Notes: generated by a model from the letters alone, not told the origin. DNA of 64,000 nt from Entomortierella parvispora (GCA_963573315.1 OY752140.1:1054001-1118000); one strand, 5' to 3'. Positions 1-12,218 are shown, numbered from the stretch's first letter. Made by a program: numbers and translations.

Positions 1-737
1 GATCGCTTACCAGTTGCAAGTATCGAGTATAGAGAGGTTCTACTCCGCAGAGCCGAGGATAGAGGGGATGGAATGTGTGTGGCGTGGTGTTGCGAGAAAG
101 GGAAGGATAGAGAGCGCGCGAGGGAGGGTTGACGGAGAATATTGCTGGTGGGTGGAAATCTGTGGGTTGGGTTGCAAGTGGCAAGAAGAGGGAAGACTGA
201 CGATGGAGAGAGAAGAGAAAACGGAGACAAGGCGACGAGAGCAACACGGTGAATTTGTTTGTTCGAGGTGTATGGCTGCAGCTGATGTAGACGATGTTTG
301 TTGATTCTGTTGACACTGTTGATGTTATGGATGCTGCAGATGCTGTCGGATAGTCGATATGAAATGATACGATATGAATGAGGGTGGCGATTGCAAAAGA
401 GGGACGAAGAAGGAAAGAAAAAGAGAACTTTTTTAAAATTTGCGCACCACCGGCGTGGAGATGGAAGAAGACACAAAAGTGATGAGCACCAGGTGGAGGG
501 CGAGGGGCACAGTTCAGAAAACGGGAAAGAGCAAAAGGAACAGGAGATGAACAGCAGATGCGCAGAGACGTTGTGGAAGGTGCAGAGAGAGAGGCGGAGA
601 AGGGAAAGAGGGTCCGTCTTGAGTGGGGCGCACCGTGTCCTTTTATACAGTGCTTGTACCTTGGACGAGTCTGCGTGTGTGTGCTCAGCTTCAGAGCACC
701 TCCACCTCGGACCGAATGGTGCTTTGTTCTCCCAGTC

Positions 738-741
738 TGTC

Positions 742-801
<60 letters not shown>

Positions 802-805
802 CCTC
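738..805. repeat. CT/CTTT pyrimidine microsatellite
   Basis: An almost pure pyrimidine tract built of CTCTCT and CTTT units, visible directly. Such tracts are frequent in fungal promoters and leaders; here no gene could be attached to it. Confidence 0.8.
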
Positions 806-2988
806 TCGTTTCTTCGTTCTTCTTTGCCCTCCCTCTATCCTTCGGTGCTTGCCGTCTCTCTCTCTCTCGCTATCCATCCTCTTTGTCCTGCCGTGCTGCG
901 AAATCTTCTCTCCGAGGACAATGATCGGGTGAAAAGGTTCAGGTTGCGTCGAATGAATAAGGTAAGTGCATCATCATCATTGTTTTGGTTTTTGTTGCCC
1001 TGTTCGCTCGGTTTGTACCCTGCAACAAACCACTCAAGCTCAGCTCATTATTGGTACTGTTCCCTGCAGATGTCTACTATTACAGTATATTCAATTCACT
1101 CAATTCATTCCTTTCATCCTTCCTCTCCACATGGCAGTGAGCACCCAGCGCTGCTTTCTTTTGGTTTCCTTTCTTTATTTTGGTTTTTCCTTGTGCTTTG
1201 TTTGCCTTTGCTTTTTCATGGTCCGTCGGTGCTCCCCTCCACCCGTCTGTGTGCACTGGTCAAAACGCCAGATTCGCCTCCAAACCCGTCAATTTTTTTC
1301 GGCTTTCAACCCACCGCTCTCATCCTCCTTCTTCTCACACTTCTTCATATTCATACATTTGACTTTTTTTTAGACTCTCAACCCTTCCGTTGGGGCCTGC
1401 GACCTTCGCACATTCGAGGTGTCCCTTTGTAACACAAATCGATCTATAGAATCGCCTCGGAAAGGAGACTACCGTTCTTTCTCTATCGTCAGGAATAGGT
1501 AGTCAAACTCAGACGAACCCTGTCCTTGCTCTGCACAGTACATACATTGCACTTGTATTTCAGCGGCAGCAACAAAAAAAACAGCGCAATTGGAATCGTC
1601 TGGACGGACTAACGTTAGGATCAGCGGAACAGTCTGCACGGACGGGGGCTGAAGAGAAGGAAGGTTGGAAGGAAGGATCAGGTAGGAAAGAGCCTTAAGA
1701 GAGACATGGACGGACGGGACGCGAAGAATGCATGAAAGATGTAGTTCAACCAGCAAGAGATACATGACTGATGGCTGTCTGACTGGCTCCAAATGAAAGC
1801 ATCCGACTGCAGGCACGTTTCTCTTTGGACGGGCGACTGGATCGGATGAGGGAACTAGTGAGCCTATGCAAGTCAAGGGGCATCCACACACGAGCATCTG
1901 CAAGGGGGATCGCCCCAGGAGCGCCTTTTCTTGAGAGAACAGAGCAATGGAGCAACGGCGCCGAATAACCGGTTATTTGACGGTGGGAACCATTTCGCCC
2001 GTTTGTTCGGCTACGTCCGTTGCCTTTCAAGGATGTTGGGACCGTGTGAACTTGATGATAATTGGCCAAGAAAGAACGCGTCGTCCAAAGTCAGGGTCGG
2101 GGTCGGAGGCACAAAAAAAAATAAGAATGACGGGGGGGGGGGGAAAGTTCCTGGAGCGAAAATGAATATTACCTCTGTAGTTCATGGACCAAGAGTGGAC
2201 TCTCGATGGAATGGAAGAGTAATACGAACGCGAGTACACCCTAGGGATAAACATGCACAATGAAAAGAAGGTATGCATGGAGCCACAAAGACACAAAGAT
2301 ACAAACGAAAATAGAAGAAAAGTCAGTGGACACGACCCTCTGAAGTCCGAACCCTTCAAGGGTCTTGCCAAAGCCAAAGGTGACGAGTAAACGTCCGTCA
2401 TTCGCACAGACCCTCATGGAGTGGATGTATTGTAGTTGCAGTGGCCAAAAAGAAAGTTGACTGTTGGATTGGTTGGACGAACCATTTACAACTCTTCCCT
2501 GATCAGACCGGGACAGTCTGTAGACTACAGTACCTTGTAATGTACACGTATATGATGCACGAACAGCAGAGACACAGTGGTACATGTTTTTATTTTGTGC
2601 TATCCGGGTTGATGCAAAACAAAGTGGAGAAGAAGCAGGAGAGGTACCCGCATCGATCGAGACGCGACCAAAAGAAAAACAAAACTAACAAAAGAATGCA
2701 CTCCAAGGACGAACTTGCCACTTCCAAGCTGTGACAATCACGCACCTTTTGGGTATTTTTACAGCGCAAGAAGTACCTACCTTTGAACAGTTCAATGCAT
2801 CAGCCCCATCCAGCCATTCGCAATTGGCAAAGAAACTGGAAAAAAGTGAAAATCCATGCAGGTGCGTAGTGGATCCCACCCAAGTGTCACCCGGCATCCG
2901 TTGTGAGTGGATCGAGTGAGTTGCCCAGTTGGTGCTGCTCACAAACCCAACCCTTCCTGGCCAAACTATTCTGCTGGCTGCAATTGCA

Positions 2989-3004
2989 TGTACAGTACTG
3001 TACA
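2989..3004. repeat. Perfect 16-bp palindrome
   Basis: The sequence TGTACAGTACTGTACA equals its own reverse complement. It lies in non-coding DNA. It could be a dimeric protein-binding site or chance; nothing else supports a function. Confidence 0.6.
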
Positions 3005-5591
3005 GTAGACAGTATCGATGCATGCACTTGCACCTGGGCTCAGGCGGGGGTTTATATGTTGAATTTGAAGTCTTTTACATTCTGACAAAGGGACAATCAC
3101 AGTGGACCTCCCTCTTGAAGAGCAGAAAAGAGAAAAGTACTTGCAGACTACAAACATTATCTCTTTAGACAAGCACAGATCAGGCATCAAAGCGCACTAG
3201 CGAATGACTTCCGCTGCAGGAAAGAAGGTAAAGAATGATAAGTTTTCATAATCGTCCACATCTCTCCCTGCTGTCAACTGCGGACAGCCTAATCTGTGGA
3301 AGGGTGGTTTATTTCTTTTTTTGCAATACTTTATCGCCGCCTGTCATCCATGCGCCTGACATCCTCAGGGTTCAACCCTGTGCAAAGCAAAGCTCCCTTC
3401 ACGTTTTTTAATCTCGCGCTTCCCTTTTCCAATGCATTGCATAGCCTTCGGAAGACGAAGATACGGTAAAGTCTACCATCGATCCGACCAAACAGACACA
3501 ACACCAGGGAAGGCGTGGTTCGCACTCAAACCAACCGGCCAACTAACCACTGACGGATTGAAAGCAACGTGCATGTATGCTCCAACCAACAAGAACAACA
3601 ACAACAATGTCTGCCCCGGAGAGCAAAATAACGGCTCGAGAGCAACGGGCGTGCCTTGACCGAAATAAAAATTTCTTGGCCAAGCGTTCCCCCCCTTGTC
3701 AAAAAAAATGAAAATGTTGGCAACCGGGTGCCCGCAATGGGGTCTCAACATTGTCAGAAGGCCAAGAAAACAAACAAACAGTTGCCAGGAGCAACGAATT
3801 GAGAGCAGAGCGACAGAACAAGAAAACAAGGCAGTCGATGAAAGTGCGTGTGTTACCTACTTCCATATCGCTCACTAGTCTAAACAACTTTCAGTTTTCC
3901 TAACGGCCATACGCGGAGATGGGCGGATTGCGTATCCGGGCAGGATACCCCTTCTCTCCTCTGATAATGATCTGCCCCAAAGATCTGAACACGATAGCAG
4001 AAGAAAAGAGGGGAATGAAAGGATGTTCCATCGCAATCTGACAGCAAACAATGGTCTTTGGGTGGCCGGGTGATCGCCCAAGGCATGGCGTGCTCGACGC
4101 GTCCTGTCGATGAACAATTGCATTCCCGTCCTTTGTCCTTTTTGATGCAATCTGGTGGAAAGAACGCGTGTTTTTTTCCCAAAGTTCTTCCTTCACCTTT
4201 TCATTTTCATCTTTCACAAACGATGTTGTTGTTTGCGTGCTTTGTTGGTTGAAACACTGGACCCAATCATCACCTTCAAAAAAATCAAAAAAACAATTCT
4301 CCTGGCAGTTAAGGAGTTGCGCCGACGGATCGGCGGTACAGTGGGCGAAGAAATTAACCGTTGTTGTTTTTACCCCTGTCATTCCCCGTTAGGCCTGCTG
4401 ACCGGTGCAGGTCAGGACCCTTTATTCTCCCGCGTTATCTCAGGGTCAAGAGTTATAGAAGTTGCAGCATGATCAGGGTCATGTCAGACTCAGGGTCTGG
4501 ATTAGAGTCTGGATCAGAAGGACATCAGAATGAGGGTAGTGTAAAGAGTTCTTCTCCGAGGGGAAAATAATTGATGACTTATCTCTTTTGTAACGTCCAA
4601 CCTAGACCAGACCAAATCAAATCAAACCAAACAACGTTGTCCCCTGCAATTGCTGGTGCTAGAAGACAACAGTTCATCCGAAGAACATTGTTTCTTTTTT
4701 TTCCCTGCTGAGATAACTGGTGTTGATTTTCATCCAGCTCAGTCTTTGTGTTTTCAACCTCGCCCACTTTGCTCAAGAATATTGGAAAGAGGGGATCAGT
4801 CCAGTCACCCACATTGGCCCCATCAATGTCTTCCTTACTCTATTCCCCAACATTGCAAAGCCCAATCCTGCAGCATCCAATTCGTTCCAGCATGGAGCAG
4901 CCGATAAAACTGTGGTTTATTCCTCGCCTTATCGAGATCTGCGCAGGGAATGAAGGCAATTGAGTCAGTCGACTCTCAGTTTTTACATTCAGTGATAGCA
5001 CCAACAGTGTGCCAGCGCCCATGGATGAATCACAAACTGGAAGAATGATTACCATGACTTGGCGTAAACGGCAGCCCTTGGTTCTTGCAGTTGAACGCCG
5101 ACCAGGCCAAGGCCCTAACCCACACGCAAAAAAAAAAAAAAAAAAATCTGTTGTTCAAAGATTCCCACGGGGGCTCCATTGATGGCGCCACTTCCAACAG
5201 TGCCCTGTGCTAATGCACGGAATTGGAGAAGGGTCCTTTACTTTTCTGCCCCTTGAACTGTGTGCAACTCAACTGGATGCAGGCTGGCTTTCAATGTTTT
5301 GGCGGACCACAATTCACCTCTTGCTTGCAGCAAAGTACAACAGTGTTGTACACTGTGTACTTTTGCATGTACTTTGAAGTGAGCAAAACGGTCGCCACAA
5401 CAAGAACTGTAGGGACGGGCAAGTTTTGCAGTTCAGATGACGAGGTGGCTGGGTTCAGAGCTTCACAAACCGTTTCAGCAATTTTGGTGGCAACTTCTCG
5501 CTGCACGTGACTTCAATGGATTTCACGGTAATCAGAAATGTAGGCATCCACGCTCCCTGTCCCGCATCCATTCGCCATGCCAGAGAGCAGC

Positions 5592-6521
5592 ATGTACCAG
5601 TTCGGACCTCACTCAATCTCGGCAGGACAAGTCTTCTTGAAGACAGCCTACTGTCTTGGACTCGTCAATCTCAAGCCTATTCTCCCGTAGGAGCATGCGA
5701 TATGCACGAAAGCAGTGACCGTGGTGTGATCGAGCAGACAAAAAGAGTTGACTTGACCTCCTTCTTTGCCTTTCTTCCTCCTATATCGTCCTCCTGTTTC
5801 TGCTGCAGTGGTCGTAAGTAAAAAGCAGTACACTCACAATTCAGCATCGTTTTTGAGTATCTCCAGGAAATTAAATCTATCCCATCTTGTGTGTACCTGT
5901 CTGTGTTAGATGTGCTTGTCATTAGTCGCCGTAATGTTCCGAGGTTTCTTGACTTGAGTCCTGAGGAGGTATAGCGCCATCTTCGTCGCTTTGTCCGGCG
6001 TCATTAGAGGCGACACATTGGATATGATCAGTTCATGTCATCTCGGATACGGCATCATAGTAACAACATACGGCAACACTCATGTTCCATGTTTAGATCA
6101 ATGACATGTTCCAATCGGCACAGCGGATAGGCAAGATCATTGAACAGGAGTACAAAGCAACATCCTTGACGATCGCTTGCCAGGATGGGCCAGCAGGTAC
6201 TATAGGTTCTTGTTTTTGGACAGGACACACTCTTCCTTTGATGAAGCTGAATTTAACCTCTTCCACTGCTTTTATGATCCAGCCGGACAAACGGTGCCTC
6301 ATTGCCATGTCCATGTTATCCCTCGACGACTGGGCGATTTTGAAAATAAGGACGATATTTATGACGAGATTGCCCGTAGCACCGCTGAACTTTTAACAAA
6401 GGACGATACCATGGATTCTGCTGGCCTCAAAAAGCACGGCGTCGATTTTGAAGAACGGAAACCACGGACAGAAGAAGAAATGGCCACGGAGGCGGCACGA
6501 CTTGAATCACTCCTGAAATAA
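5592..6521 (+). CDS. HNT2: FHIT/HNT2-type diadenosine polyphosphate hydrolase (HIT family)
   Basis: Predicted 165-aa HIT-superfamily hydrolase of the Fhit branch, which cleaves Ap3A-type dinucleotides to AMP plus NDP. Exons: 5592-5686, 5809-5813, 5910-5968, 6097-6196 and 6283-6521; all introns are GT-AG and the total is in frame. The start MYQFGPHSI matches the Fhit N-terminus. Then come [30 protein letters not shown] and the histidine triad [15 protein letters not shown], and the C-terminus [11 protein letters not shown] also fits Fhit. Exon 2 is only 5 nt. It supplies the T-GGT-C that rebuilds the conserved Pro-Gly-His, and skipping it gives a TAG almost at once. The length is slightly above the 147 aa of human Fhit. 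A transposon begins about 200 bp after the stop. Function is from family knowledge; the splicing is my inference. Confidence 0.9.
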
Positions 6522-6725
6522 GAGAAGTGGACAGAAGTTTAGAGAGCGAGATGGCCAACAGGATGCTTAGACGTCTTGCAAAAAGAAAATAGGGACTGTG
6601 GATGAAATACAGACTGTTATTAAGACCATCCAACATATGAATTCGAAGTGGCAAGATTTGCCTAGAAATGGATACAGTTGTGCAGACCGGGACGAGGGTG
6701 GACAGAACGCCAACCCGGTCATGTA

Positions 6726-6854
6726 CAGTCCCTGTCTGCTAAGGGCGAAGATTTTCGCCCGTAGCAGATTTTGCAAGGAAAGAGGCAGCGCAATTGGCCA
6801 AGAGCATCTTCAATATATAATAATTTTTTTATTCAATACGATATCCAACCTCAA
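6726..6854 (+). repeat. Left terminal inverted repeat with internal hairpin
   Basis: About 129 bp that reappear inverted at 9572-9690. Bases 6736-6767 form an imperfect palindrome: 6-bp and 7-bp arms (CTGCTA/TAGCAG and GGGCGAA/TTCGCCC) separated by one mismatch, with a 4-nt loop. The outer 71 bp match the right repeat except for one base. The inner part, an AT-rich stretch, has small indels. Confidence 0.85.
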
Positions 6855-6996
6855 TAAAAGAAATTACCACATCATGACATTATTCATTCACTCACCGAGG
6901 AATTGCATACATACCGTCTACTGTTGACATTCTCCATCCTCCATCCACCATCCTCCAATCTTCCTCATCATTATTCAAACGATCAACGCGTCCTTA

Positions 6997-9597
6997 ATGT
7001 CCCACAAAAGAGCTTCGGATACGTCTCCTGCTCCCACTCTACGGGCCCTCAAGCCGAAGTCTGACAACAAACAGATATTGTTTGTAGGCGACAAGATCAA
7101 GGTCATTGAAGACTATGAAGGCTTAACCGTAGCCTACAACAAAATGCTTGGTTGGACCCCCGAAAATAACAACCCGTGGTATGAGCTGCCAAAGGCCCAT
7201 TTCGAAAAAGCACGAGGGTATGAAGGAGAAATCGTTCTCCAAGACGTTCGGCAAACGCAGCGTGTATGACGCACAACCTAAAGAGTCATTGGACCATCGA
7301 ATCCGGGCTTCCAGTGATATCCGCCCATGGTATGCCGTTGAGAAGGTCCTTCATGAAACGATCCAGCAGCTTCGGGAGCAGAAGTTATCTGTTGATGTTT
7401 GGTTGATGCAGCTTTTGGCGTCTGATATCTTCGACCATTTGACAAGGGAAGTTGGGCCCATGATTCTCAAACGCCCAGAATTTTCGCAGGGGTGGGTACG
7501 TAATTTCATGGAATTTTACAACTACAATCGCTACACAATGCAAGGAGAGGCTGGTGGAGTCAGATGGGAGGATATCGAAAGCGAAGTCTTGGCAATACAC
7601 GCTCTTCTGGAAGGTTACGGGCTGGCAGATATATACAACGGAGATGAAACGGGCCTTTTCTTGCAAGCGACTTCAAGTGTTGCCGTGGATACGAAAAGGC
7701 AGGCCGGAGTGAAGGTTCCGTCGACGCGAGTGTCCATCTTGTTTTGTACGAACGCCACTGGTACCTACAAGCGCAAGCCATTTATTCTCAGTAAGTCTTT
7801 ACAGTCGTTTCTTCTTGCAAATAATCCAGCGTCCAGGTCTGCAGTCATCTCTTAACACGGTATTACCATGGTTTGAAAGGCGCGTCTTCCCCAGTCATTC
7901 AAAACGTCAACTGTCGAGCGAGATGGAACGACGACTTTGTTAAGCAATACGGTCGACGTGTTTCCGCGAAAGTGGAGTCTTCCACCTAGAGATGATGGTA
8001 TCACGGATCCCAAAGAGCTACCGAAATCAAGCCCGCATCCTGATTACATGAACAGTGTGACCTTCCTGTATTGGTTGATTCAGTTCCAGGCATCTATTGA
8101 AAATGAGACCCCACACCGCAAGGTGCTTCTTCTTCTGCACAACGCGTCCTGCCATAAGGTCTCCGAGAAGTGGAAGAGTCATTTCCGCAACATTGAACTG
8201 CGCTTCTTACCAGCAAACTCCACGTCTGTTACACAACCTCTTGATGCTGGGCTCATCGCAGTCTTCAAGCGTTACTATCGCTTGGATGTCCAAAAAGCAC
8301 TTGTTCGGAAAGCCCTCCCTCAGCAGGAACAGATGAAAGCGGCGCGTTTAGAAGCCGAACTCAAAGCCAGCCGTCGAGCCAATACAGTGTCCAAAGCTGC
8401 AGTCAAGAAAGCGCTCACGAATGGCGCTCATTCTGGAGAAGAAGCAGCGAACGTCACAGTAATCGCGCCTACACAACTTCTGATTAAGCTTCCTGCTCGC
8501 CAGACTCCCCAGATTACCAATCTAGAAGGATGGCAGCTGATTTACGCTGCATGGAGATCTGTCCAACCCATGTCCATCAAGAACTGTTTTCGTCATGTCC
8601 CTATATTCGGAGACAAGCAGAAGCAAGAGCTCGGCACAGTCAACGAGAGAGACCCAGAGGTTATCAAAGCACTGAAAGAGGCAAAAATAAACATGCTCCA
8701 ACGAGCAAGAGCTCTTGGTTTTGCTGAACCTCTCGTCGATCACAACGACGTGCTGGGAATGAGAGATCTCGACAACGGATGTGAACTTGAGGAACTTGGC
8801 GTGATGGAAAGCTTGAGAAGTAGTCCAGAGCCAACAGGTGGGCTTACCGTTCAAGATACAGTGCAAGTGGTACAGAAGCAAACAACTTTGCTTGCCGCCT
8901 CAAAGCTACTGGACGGATCGCCGATGTTGGCAGAGATAGTGAAGAAAGCGATGCAAGATGACTTCGTGTTCATGAAAAAATCCAGTCTGTGGCTACTGGT
9001 ACGGCTCTCCTTTACGCGGAGGTAGTCTCAGACACTAGTGATGGCGAAGGCTCTGACAATGCTGACTACCTTCTTGACAGCTGTGACGATGGCCCCAGTT
9101 CTGAACTACCACTGCTGAGTGCGACAGGATCCCCAGTGAAGAGGATCTCAAGGCGCCGCACCCATGTCAAGACTATAAGTTTCATTCCCTCTTCTGACGA
9201 CGATCCTTTCCTTGACTCTGATGACCACGACAGCGACAATGGGGATGACGGGAGCTTGAAGAAGAAGGCTCTTGAGATTGACACTCGTGGTCAAATGCAC
9301 ACCTTGTTGACAGTTACTGCAGACTTGTCCAAGCACCTGCCCCTCAGACTGCGAGCCATGGTTCGGCAGAAGTTAGACCTGGTGGCAGACAGTTTGATCA
9401 GCGATGAGGTTGTTGAGCTCGATCCCAAGTACGTCCTTCAGTACCGTGGGGAAGTTGAGCAGCTCGAGGTAGAATACAGGGCAAAGTGCGTCGAGCTTGA
9501 GAAACTGAGGAAGAAGCTGGAGCAAGTTCATGAAGTGATACCCTCTCCTCTCCGTCTTCAATTTCCATTTGTTGAGGTTGGATATCGTGTTGAATAA
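6997..9597 (+). pseudogene. Pogo-like transposase, broken
   Basis: Parts of a CENP-B/pogo-type transposase in several frames. 6997-7269 encodes an N-terminal segment (VGDKIKVIEDYE). The frame changes near 7215-7260, and from there to 7790 come a Tc5/CENP-B type DNA-binding region (FSQGWVRNFMEFYNYN, MQGEAG) and the first catalytic Asp in NGDETGLF. A GT donor at 7791 suggests an intron, since a stop follows at 7853. 7937-8997 holds LLLLHNASCHK, where the second catalytic Asp is His, then QPLDAGLIAVFK with the third Asp. A last frame, 8989-9597, encodes an acidic Ser/Asp-rich and coiled-coil tail whose end lies inside the right inverted repeat; it may be the transposase C-terminus or a second protein. 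The frame breaks and the D-to-H change indicate an inactive copy. Exact exon borders are not settled. Confidence 0.75.
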
Positions 9598-9690
9598 AAA
9601 AATTATATTGAGGATGCTGCAATTGCGCTGCCTCTTTCCTTGCAAAATCTGCTACGGGCGAAAATCTTCGCCCTTAGCAGACAGGGACCG
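9572..9690 (-). repeat. Right terminal inverted repeat
   Basis: The inverted partner of 6726-6854. It includes the mirrored hairpin (about 9649-9680) and an AATAAA at 9593, so the element's own coding region and a possible poly(A) signal run into the repeat. Confidence 0.85.
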
Positions 9691-9692
9691 TA

Positions 9693-11905
9693 CTGCGGTT
9701 TTCCTCAGTAAGATCAAAATACTCCGCACAACACCTCTGAGGGCGAGTTGCCTTGCCGTTGTACAAAGAAGGTTTGTTCACTTTGAATATTGGTTGCAGG
9801 AGATGTGGTTCTGGGGACCGTGGTTCTGGAGGTGGTGCTTCAAAAGCAATCGTCAGCAGATTAAAGAAGTAAGCAGGAAGTGACACGGTTCGACCGCTCG
9901 TTTGTCCATCTTGTTGCGCACAGCCCGGTTGTGCTCACTTGGCAGGCAATTGGACAGACACTTTCTGAGATCGTCCCTGGTTTGATCCACACTTGCATGT
10001 GCTTTTCGCTTTGAAAGAAGAGATTTCTTCGGAAGAATTTTTTGCACAGTTCATTTCCTTTGTGGTTGTGAACAGACTCATGTGCTGGGGCTGCAAGAGG
10101 AAGGTGGGTTAGAGTTTCTGTTTGGTTTGCCAGACCAGTTACTTTTTCTGTCTTTGTGTTGCGCTGAATAAAAAAAATCGATCCGCTTCTTGGCGGCCCA
10201 TCTCTTCTGAAGAAGTCTGCTTGAGTGTAGTATGAAACTGCGGGTAAAGAAAAAGTTGCAAGTCCACTACAGACTGCAGTTCTATGCGGCGCCTGCGGGG
10301 ACGGGAAGGGAGGGCTACGTTAAGAGTACAAACTTCTTCGTGCGACCGAATATCTTTTTCCCTTTCGCTGTTCGGCCTGCTAAGGAAAGGAACTTGAAGA
10401 GATATCGTCAGCGTTACGAGCAATTGGTGTCCTCCGAATGCTGCCCAGACGAGAAAAGCAACCAAATCCCGTATCCACAGATCGCAGCTCAAAAAGAAAC
10501 CCTCCTGGCCCTTGGGAGGCGCTGTGTTCAATGGAAAGGCCCCATTCTTCGAGGCTGTGATCATGTGCACGGAGGCGGAGAGTCTTGGTTTTTGGCCAAT
10601 CCAGCGGCCAGAGCGAATCAAGACACCCAGCGCCCGTTTTTATTTCTAGAAAAAAGAAGAAATGGGCCGTTTTGTTTTCGGGGATAAGGTTACGGACTGG
10701 AAAGGACGGCGGGGACTTCTCGGGAGAGGATGAAGTCTTTCTTATTTTTTTGTGTGTGTGTGTTTGTCTGCGGTGCGCCTGATTTGCATGTAAGGTCTCT
10801 CTTCTATGTAGCTGTTGATACGTATGGTCCGCCTGGGGCAATTGAAGGCAAAGAGAAGGATTCTGTTCCTCCGTCTCACGTCCGTCGGGCAACGACGGGG
10901 TGGGAGCACCCCACAAACAGCAGTGTCTTGGGGTGAAAACCCGAAGAGAAGTAATAAAGGATCCACAGGGACAAGTTTAGCGCACACAGGCACACGTCCT
11001 TTCAGGATACCTTGGTTCCTGCACCTGACTGTTCGAGAGCGTGCACAGTGCGTGTGTGCGCTGTTTGCATGGGGTGGCGATGTCAGCAAGGGAACATCCA
11101 TCCAGATTTCGATAATCTCCAACAGTCGCATCTCTCCAGTTGCCCAAGGAGGCAGGGAGAGGGGGGTTGAAGAGCAAGAGAACAAAGCACAACAAAAGAA
11201 AACGTCAAACACATGAATAGCCGGAGAGAAAATCAACAAAAGGGCAAGGCACAAAAGGCCGCGTGGGCGTGGAGAGAGAAGAGGCATCGAGAGCAAAGCC
11301 ATTGGAGTGTCAAACACTCAGCGAAAGAGACCAACCAAGGACGGGGCTCGTTTTGGAGTGTGGAGACACAGCCAACCATCTTCAGCGATCAGGGACGAAG
11401 GATGACGAGGATGGTTGACTTGCGATGGTGCATACGATGCACACGCACACACACGATTAGAAGAGCAACGTCGAAGCCAACAGCAAGGGCCTTTCTTTAT
11501 CAAACTCTTGCCTACTATCTATCGCAATCGCTGATAGAGGGATTTCTGTTTCGCTCCTGGCGTCTTTGATTTGGTTTGCAACACTGTCTTGCTGAAGGGG
11601 AGGTGGGGCAGAGGCTATTCATTGTCGACAAGAGAGGGCCAGCCAACAATGATGGTGATGATCCAAACGCCCCTTCTTTTGGCCGCTTTCTCCCTGCTTC
11701 CAATGTGCACTCTCTTTGGCCCTGTCCTGTCCTCAGCTTGAATCCATCGCATCTCCTTTTCGCCGAACCAGCAGCGATGGCCCTCGATGGCGATATCGGC
11801 CCGTGGACCAATGGCAGAGCGCGCCTGGGCAAGCGCATGCGGCTGAAACTCTGTTTCTTGGCCGCAAAAAATCTCTCCGGCGGGTCGGGGGGTTTGGAGC
11901 ACAGA
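9693..11905. other. Long intergenic spacer upstream of the bZIP gene
   Basis: I see no supported gene. Open frames here overlap on both strands and have no recognisable motifs. The right half is probably the distal promoter of the bZIP gene, whose TATA-like element lies at 11914. Confidence 0.45.
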
Positions 11906-11913
11906 GCCAAAGG

Positions 11914-11921
11914 TATAAAAA
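11914..11921 (+). promoter_or_regulatory. TATA box of the bZIP gene
   Basis: TATAAAAA followed within about 25 bp by a long CT-rich initiator-like tract, about 730 bp before the main ATG. Between here and the main ATG there are only two other ATG codons on the plus strand, both opening uORFs. Confidence 0.6.
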
Positions 11922-12197
11922 CCTCGCCCCTTTTCCTCTTTCTTTCTCTCTTTTCTCCTCTTGTTCTTCACTTTTGCCCACCCCTTTCAGTCTTCGACCT
12001 TCAGCTTCTCCAGCTTTTCTCGCCATCTCTCGCTCTCTCGTACTCTGATATCAGCGTATATCTTTCTTGTTCGCCTTCTCTGCCTTTATTTATAACCGTC
12101 CTTCCTCGAAGCCCTGTCGCCTTCGAGTCTTTTTCTTTTTATTTTATTTTATATTATTATAACCATATCCACTTTCCACTTCACCCATATCGTCAAG

Positions 12198-12218
12198 ATG
12201 TCGTCCATTATTGCTTAA
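12198..12218 (+). promoter_or_regulatory. uORF1 of the bZIP gene (MSSIIA)
   Basis: The first ATG after the TATA box opens a six-codon frame ending in TAA, preceded by TCAAG. A very short uORF placed first is the arrangement of GCN4/CPC1-type leaders, where it permits resumed scanning. Translation is inferred, not shown. Confidence 0.65.

Larger units (their letters stand above)
1..5591. other. Gene-poor region, no supported gene
   Basis: I examined both strands and found no open frame that resembles a known protein or that can be extended by plausible splicing. The open frames here are short, overlap on several strands and are rich in low-complexity residues. The stretch holds a CT-rich microsatellite near 740, a G-run near 2135, an A-run near 5130 and a 16-bp palindrome near 2990. 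It may be the upstream region of a gene lying left of the window together with the promoter of the HIT-family gene that starts at 5592. An RNA gene cannot be excluded by eye. Confidence 0.5.
6726..9690 (+). mobile_element. Degenerate pogo/Tc1-mariner-like DNA transposon
   Basis: A 2965-bp element bounded by inverted repeats and a TA dinucleotide on each side (6724-6725 and 9691-9692), the expected target duplication of the Tc1/mariner/pogo superfamily. The left end begins CAGTCCCTGTC and the right end, read inward, CGGTCCCTGTC; the outermost 71 bp differ at one position. It encodes a pogo-like DDE transposase oriented plus. The near-identical ends argue for fairly recent transposition, but the coding part carries frame breaks and a changed catalytic residue, so this copy is probably not autonomous. 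It sits between the HNT2-like gene and the long spacer before the bZIP gene. Confidence 0.85.

Noticed and set aside
391-1432. Three overlapping plus-strand frames of 120-270 codons near the CT repeat
   Set aside because: They consist largely of SLSLSF-type repeats generated by the pyrimidine microsatellite; mutually overlapping and without motifs.
10232-10687. Plus-strand 151-codon frame in the spacer before the bZIP gene
   Set aside because: No hydrophobic core, motif or splice context; similar-length frames occur on the other strand at the same place.
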